Shown here piece by piece: positions 60,725-64,000 of a stretch of DNA of 64,000 nucleotides. How positions within the stretch are numbered: the stretch's first letter is position 1; each line of letters begins with the position of its first letter. The notes beneath the pieces were generated by a model that ran no database searches, had not been told where the DNA came from, and saw only the letters and a list, made by a program, of their open reading frames with translations. The stretch spans positions 1 to 64,000 of the forward strand of contig NZ_JACVCU010000004.1 of the NCBI RefSeq assembly GCF_014518425.1, in the 5' to 3' direction. A program made the translations under genes and the position numbers. The DNA is from Terrabacter sp. MAHUQ-38 (lineage in GTDB: Bacteria > Actinomycetota > Actinomycetes > Actinomycetales > Dermatophilaceae).

Positions 60725-60754
60725 AACATATGATATGTCACACACTGCTGTCAA
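60725..60754 (-). promoter_or_regulatory. Sigma-70 promoter with overlapping operator, GH127-M6 operon
   Basis: On the minus strand, TTGACA (60754-60749) is followed after 18 bases by TATGTT (60730-60725). A perfect inverted repeat ACATAT-G-ATATGT (60726-60738) covers the -10 region, and the block is strikingly AT-rich for this genome. A GntR-type repressor is a reasonable candidate binder. Besides this promoter, the roughly 300-base gap 60515-60815 holds the leader hairpin; I see no gene in it. Confidence 0.78.
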
Positions 60755-60815
60755 CGGCTCGGTCGCCCCACGGTGGCGCCGCGCGGCGCCGGCCTCGCAC
60801 CGCCCGGGCCGAGGG

Positions 60816-62321
60816 TCACCAGCGGGCGGACTCGCCTGCGGGAGAAGACGATCGCGGCACGTTCCAAGGGTTGTCGTCACGCAGAGGGACAGGAACAAGC
60901 TCCTGGGGAGCCCCCTGGAAGGCGACGCCACGCAGGAACCGACCAACGGCCGCCGTTCCGACGGACGTCGCGTCCGTCGTCGTGGCCGGCCAGGGGCCGG
61001 CGTGGTGCATGGCCGGAGTGACCGCGACACCCGTCGGCCACCCCCGGAAGAGCACGCGCCCCGAGGTGCGCGCCATGACGCGTGCGAGCCGGTCGAGGTG
61101 TGGTCCGATCTCGCCGGCGCCGCGGTGAACGGTGCTCGTGAGGTTGCCGGGGAACAGCTCCGCCACCACGTCGGCGAGGTCGGTCCGGGCGGGGACCTCG
61201 ACGACGATCGAGAGGGGGCCGAAGGCCTCGTCGAGCAGCGCGTCGGAGTGGTTGCGCAGGGTCGCGAGCGACACGGCCACGAAGGTCGGCGTCACCCAGG
61301 CCTGGCCGTCGTCGTCGCGCCGGACCGACCCGCCGTGCACCACGCGTACGCCGTCGGTGGCGAGCACCGCGGCGCGACGCGCAACGTAGCCGTCGGCGAT
61401 GGCAGCGTTGAGCAGGCGGTGCTCCGGCACCTCGGACGCGGCCTGGGCGATGACGGGGTCGACCACGGATCCCTCTGGTACGAGAAGGAACCCGGGCTTC
61501 GTGCACAGCTGACCGGCGGATCCGGAGACGCTCGTGACATAGCCGCGCAACAGGCCGTCACCACCCTCGGACAGGGCGTCCGCCGTGACCACGACGGGGT
61601 TGACGCTGCCGAGCTCGCCGAAGAACGGGATGGGACGCGGGCGTGACGCGGCCACCCCGGTAAGGATGCGCCCGGCGCGCACCGAGCCCGTGAAGGACGC
61701 AGCGTGGATCCCTGGGTGGCGCAGCACCTCGACGCCGGTCTGCTGGCCCTCGACGAGCTGCAGCACCGCGTCGGGCAGGCCTGCTTCGACGAGCGCCCTC
61801 GCGACGAGGTCGGCGACCCGACGAGAGAGGCGCGGGTGGCCGGGGTGCGCCTTGACGACGACAGGGCAGCCGGCCGCCAGCGCGGATGCGGTGTCGCCGC
61901 CGGCGACCGAGAAGGCGAAGGGGAAGTTGCTGGCCGCGAACACGAGGACCGGGCCCACCGGCAGCATGACCCGGCGCAGGTCGTCGCGCGGCACCCCGAG
62001 CGCGAAGTCGGGGTCCGCCTCGTCGACCCGGGCGTCGAGGTGGGTGCCCTGCTCCACGACGCGCGCGAAGAGCCCGAGCTGGACCCGGGTGCGCCGCAGC
62101 TCGCCCGCCAGCCGGGCAGGGAGCAGGCCGGTCTCGTCCCGGGCGACCGCGATGAGCTCGTCGGCATGCTCGGCGAGGGCGCCCGCGGCGGCGTCCAGCG
62201 CGGCGGCGCGCACCGCTGGGGCGAGGTCGGGCAGGACGTCGAAGGCGCGCTGCGCCCTCGCGACGACGTCGTCGACCGGCACAGGTACCGGCGGGTGCAG
62301 GTGAGTGGGGGTCGCGGTCAC
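60816..62321 (-). CDS. Alpha-ketoglutarate semialdehyde dehydrogenase
   Basis: The 501-residue ALDH belongs to the NADP-type 2,5-dioxovalerate dehydrogenase group: ASNFPFAFSVAGGDTASALAAG, KAHPGHP, catalytic Glu236 in FFGELGSVNP and Cys273 in SAGQLCTKPGF, and a C-terminal GVAVTPAMHHAGPWPATT. These enzymes oxidise alpha-ketoglutarate semialdehyde to 2-oxoglutarate, the shared last step of hydroxyproline and non-phosphorylative L-arabinose/sugar acid catabolism. GTG at 62321 has GAGGAG seven bases upstream. It follows the epimerase gene in the same operon. Confidence 0.9.
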   Translation of the reverse strand: MTATPTHLHPPVPVPVDDVVARAQRAFDVLPDLAPAVRAAALDAAAGALAEHADELIAVARDETGLLPARLAGELRRTRVQLGLFARVVEQGTHLDARVDEADPDFALGVPRDDLRRVMLPVGPVLVFAASNFPFAFSVAGGDTASALAAGCPVVVKAHPGHPRLSRRVADLVARALVEAGLPDAVLQLVEGQQTGVEVLRHPGIHAASFTGSVRAGRILTGVAASRPRPIPFFGELGSVNPVVVTADALSEGGDGLLRGYVTSVSGSAGQLCTKPGFLLVPEGSVVDPVIAQAASEVPEHRLLNAAIADGYVARRAAVLATDGVRVVHGGSVRRDDDGQAWVTPTFVAVSLATLRNHSDALLDEAFGPLSIVVEVPARTDLADVVAELFPGNLTSTVHRGAGEIGPHLDRLARVMARTSGRVLFRGWPTGVAVTPAMHHAGPWPATTTDATSVGTAAVGRFLRGVAFQGAPQELVPVPLRDDNPWNVPRSSSPAGESARW

Positions 62322-62350
62322 GGGTGCTCCTCGGGTGTTGTCGTCACGGT

Positions 62351-63382
62351 TCAGAACGCGAACCCGGCGGGGAAGGGGTCGGTGGGGTCGAGCAGGTAGG
62401 TGGCCGACCCGGTCACCCACGCCCGGCCGGTGATGGTGGGGACGACAGCAGGGATTCCGTCCACCTCGGTCTCGGCGACGATGCGGCCGACGAAGCGGCT
62501 GCCGATGAACGACTCGTTGACGAAGTCTGTGTCGAGCGCGAGCTCGCCGCGCGCCCACAGCTCGGCCATCCGGGCGGACGTGCCCGTGCCACAGGGAGAC
62601 CGGTCGAACCAGCCGGGGTGGATGGCCATGGCGTGCCGCGACAGCGTGGCGTCGGAGCCCGGCGCGATGAACTCGACGTGGTGGCAGTGGTCGACGCCGT
62701 CGATGGTCGGGTGGTGAGGCGGCGACGTGGCGTTGATCGCGTCCATGATGGCGAGGCCGGCTGCGAGCACGTCGTCCTGGCGAGCGCGGTCGAAGGGCAG
62801 ACCGACGGCCTCCAGGTCGACCATGGCGTAGAAGTTGCCCCCGAAGGCGAGGCTGTAGGGCACGTCGCCCAGCCCGGGCACGGCCACCGTGTCGTCGAGG
62901 CGCACCACGAAGCTGGGCACGTTCTCGATGGTCACGGAGTCGGCGTGACCGTCGCTGACGGCCACCCGGGCGATGACGAGGCCGGCGGGTGTGTCGAGCC
63001 GGATCGTCGTCACCGGCTCGACGACCTCGACGAGCCCGGTCTCCACGAGCACCGTCGCGACGCCGATGGTTCCGTGGCCGCACATCGGCAGGCAGCCCGA
63101 CACCTCGATGTAGACCACGCCCCAGTCGCAGTCCTGCCGCGTCGGGGGCTGCAGGATGGCGCCGCTCATGGCGGCGTGGCCGCGCGGCTCGAGCACCAGC
63201 AGCTGCCTGATCTCGTCGAGGTGCTCGATGAAGTGCAGCCGCTTGTCGTTCATCGTCACGCCCGGGATCACGCCGACGCCGTCTGTGACGACGCGCGTCG
63301 GCATACCCTCCGTGTGTGAGTCGACGGCTGTGAACGACCGCGTGCCCGGCCGGAGCCTGACGCGCGGGGCCCCGGCCGTCAT
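62351..63382 (-). CDS. 4-Hydroxyproline 2-epimerase (proline racemase family)
   Basis: The 343-residue protein has both catalytic cysteines of the two-base racemases, Cys101 in LPMCGHGTIG and Cys264 in DRSPCGTGTSARM, so it is an epimerase/racemase and not a trans-3-hydroxyproline dehydratase (which has Thr). Substrate-pocket residues follow the hydroxyproline epimerase style (FDRSPCGTGTS after a SRHAMAIHPG region). It converts trans-4-hydroxy-L-proline to cis-4-hydroxy-D-proline. The ATG overlaps the stop of the DapA-family gene. With the KGSA dehydrogenase gene downstream it marks a hydroxyproline degradation operon. Confidence 0.9.
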   Translation of the reverse strand: MTAGAPRVRLRPGTRSFTAVDSHTEGMPTRVVTDGVGVIPGVTMNDKRLHFIEHLDEIRQLLVLEPRGHAAMSGAILQPPTRQDCDWGVVYIEVSGCLPMCGHGTIGVATVLVETGLVEVVEPVTTIRLDTPAGLVIARVAVSDGHADSVTIENVPSFVVRLDDTVAVPGLGDVPYSLAFGGNFYAMVDLEAVGLPFDRARQDDVLAAGLAIMDAINATSPPHHPTIDGVDHCHHVEFIAPGSDATLSRHAMAIHPGWFDRSPCGTGTSARMAELWARGELALDTDFVNESFIGSRFVGRIVAETEVDGIPAVVPTITGRAWVTGSATYLLDPTDPFPAGFAF

Positions 63383-64000
63383 CGCGTCGCGAGGTAGGAC
63401 AGGGCCTTCTCGGTGTCCTTGCGCACCTGGGCCTCGTGCTCCGGGCTGAGCGGGCCGCGCGGTGGGCGGGTGCGTCCCCCCGTGCTGTGGCCGGCGATGT
63501 CGATGGACAGCTTGATCGCCTGGACGAACTCCGTGCGGGAGTCCCACCGGAAGACGGCCACCAGGTGCGAGTAGAGCTCGCGGGCTTCCGCGATCCGGCC
63601 CTCCTGCACGAGCGTGAAGATCTCGACGGCCTCGCGCGGGAAGGCGTTCGGGTAGCCGGCGAACCAGCCGACCGCGCCGGCGACGAGGGACTCGAAGAGC
63701 AGGTCGTCCGCACCGGCGATGACGTCGATGTCGGCGACCTCCTTGATCGCGAGCACCCGCCGGATGTCACCGGAGAACTCCTTGACCGCGACGACGTTCT
63801 CGAGCTGCGCGATCTCGGCGACGAGGTCGGGCGTCAGGTCGACCTTCGTGTCGAACGGGTTGTTGTAGGCCATGATCGGCAACCCGACCTCGTTGACCCG
63901 CGCGTAGTGCTCCACGACCTCGGCCCGGCTGGCGCGGTAGATCGTGGGCGGCAGCAGGAGGACACCGTCGGCGCCGTCCTCGGCCGCGAGCCGGGTCCAG
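63379..64000 (-). CDS. DapA-family lyase/deaminase, 5' end beyond the window
   Basis: The visible C-terminal 206 or so residues are the TIM-barrel of the dihydrodipicolinate synthase family: DGVLLLPPTIYRAS, IMAYNNPFDT with the catalytic Tyr, and the Schiff-base lysine in VVAVKEFSGD. In hydroxyproline operons this member is the 1-pyrroline-4-hydroxy-2-carboxylate deaminase, giving ketoglutarate semialdehyde; in L-arabinose pathways a relative is 2-keto-3-deoxy-L-arabinonate dehydratase with the same product. The adjacent epimerase favours the first. The start codon lies right of position 64000. Confidence 0.88.
   Translation of the reverse strand, partial: WTRLAAEDGADGVLLLPPTIYRASRAEVVEHYARVNEVGLPIMAYNNPFDTKVDLTPDLVAEIAQLENVVAVKEFSGDIRRVLAIKEVADIDVIAGADDLLFESLVAGAVGWFAGYPNAFPREAVEIFTLVQEGRIAEARELYSHLVAVFRWDSRTEFVQAIKLSIDIAGHSTGGRTRPPRGPLSPEHEAQVRKDTEKALSYLATR

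Noticed and set aside
60700-60760. AT-rich patch as a replication or plasmid origin
   Set aside because: It is only about 35 bases long and fully explained by a promoter plus operator; no repeated boxes or replication gene is near.
60735-61646. A plus-strand open frame over the GH127 promoter region and the 3' half of the dehydrogenase
   Set aside because: It is low-complexity Gly/Arg-rich and antisense to a conserved ALDH; its start lies inside the GH127 operator.
1-64000. tRNA genes, CRISPR arrays, insertion sequences, prophage
   Set aside because: No TTCRA-type T-loop in a cloverleaf context, no regular repeat-spacer pattern, and no transposase, integrase or phage structural motifs were recognised on either strand.

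Overview
The window reads as a chromosomal segment of a high-GC actinobacterium. The main indications are strong G/C third-position bias, a large acyl-CoA carboxylase/BirA/Maf/SseA/SufE neighbourhood like that of mycobacteria and streptomycetes, a SAM-IV riboswitch (a class known mainly from Actinomycetales), an F420-type LLM oxidoreductase, and many start codons lying 6-8 nt behind a TANNNT -10 hexamer, as in leaderless actinobacterial mRNAs. The frequent GGCATAC heptamer and the gene order suggest Micrococcales, perhaps Intrasporangiaceae, but that is a judgement from memory. No phage, IS element, tRNA or CRISPR array was seen; the 5S rRNA at the left edge closes an rRNA operon that begins outside the window.

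Layout. 1-160: 5S rRNA and terminator. 235-11400: nucleoside salvage and catabolism (cupin-add; minus-strand operon deoC / aldehyde dehydrogenase / inactive ALDH-like protein / P-loop kinase / amino-acid racemase; phosphosugar mutase and purine nucleoside phosphorylase; LpdA-like flavoprotein). 11458-17714: small membrane protein, MT0933-antitoxin-domain protein with a Pro-rich tail, biotin carboxylase-BCCP alpha chain, DUF3806 protein, tryptophan 2,3-dioxygenase, SufE-SseA, MerR regulator. 17800-30839: acyl-CoA dehydrogenase, two carboxyltransferase beta subunits, epsilon subunit, BirA, GT-C mannosyltransferase-like protein, Maf, DUF885 peptidase, PASTA kinase, pH-sensor-type adenylate cyclase, enoyl-CoA hydratase. 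30990-37520: two-component system, GtrA, purK-purE, hydrolase, CoA-binding protein, LLM oxidoreductase.

37548-49425 is a surface-glycan locus with two divergent operons. It encodes a PtmA-like SDR, a CMP-sugar synthetase, a Gfo/Idh/MocA oxidoreductase, a Wzx-like flippase, a KpsS-like glycosyltransferase and LegH, LegI, LegG, PtmE, LegB and LegC counterparts. Together these form an essentially complete CMP-legionaminic-acid (bacterial sialic-acid-like) pathway with a candidate transferase and exporter.

49484-56347 holds a Na+/H+ antiporter fused to a UBP-type zinc finger, an S66 peptidase, metY under a SAM-IV riboswitch, a lipoprotein and an acyl-CoA dehydrogenase. 56407-64000 (minus strand, cut by the right edge) joins a secreted M6 metalloprotease and a Tat-exported GH127 beta-L-arabinofuranosidase to hydroxyproline catabolism genes (DapA-family deaminase/dehydratase, hydroxyproline epimerase, ketoglutarate-semialdehyde dehydrogenase). 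I read this as a plausible system for eating arabinosylated hydroxyproline-rich plant glycoproteins.
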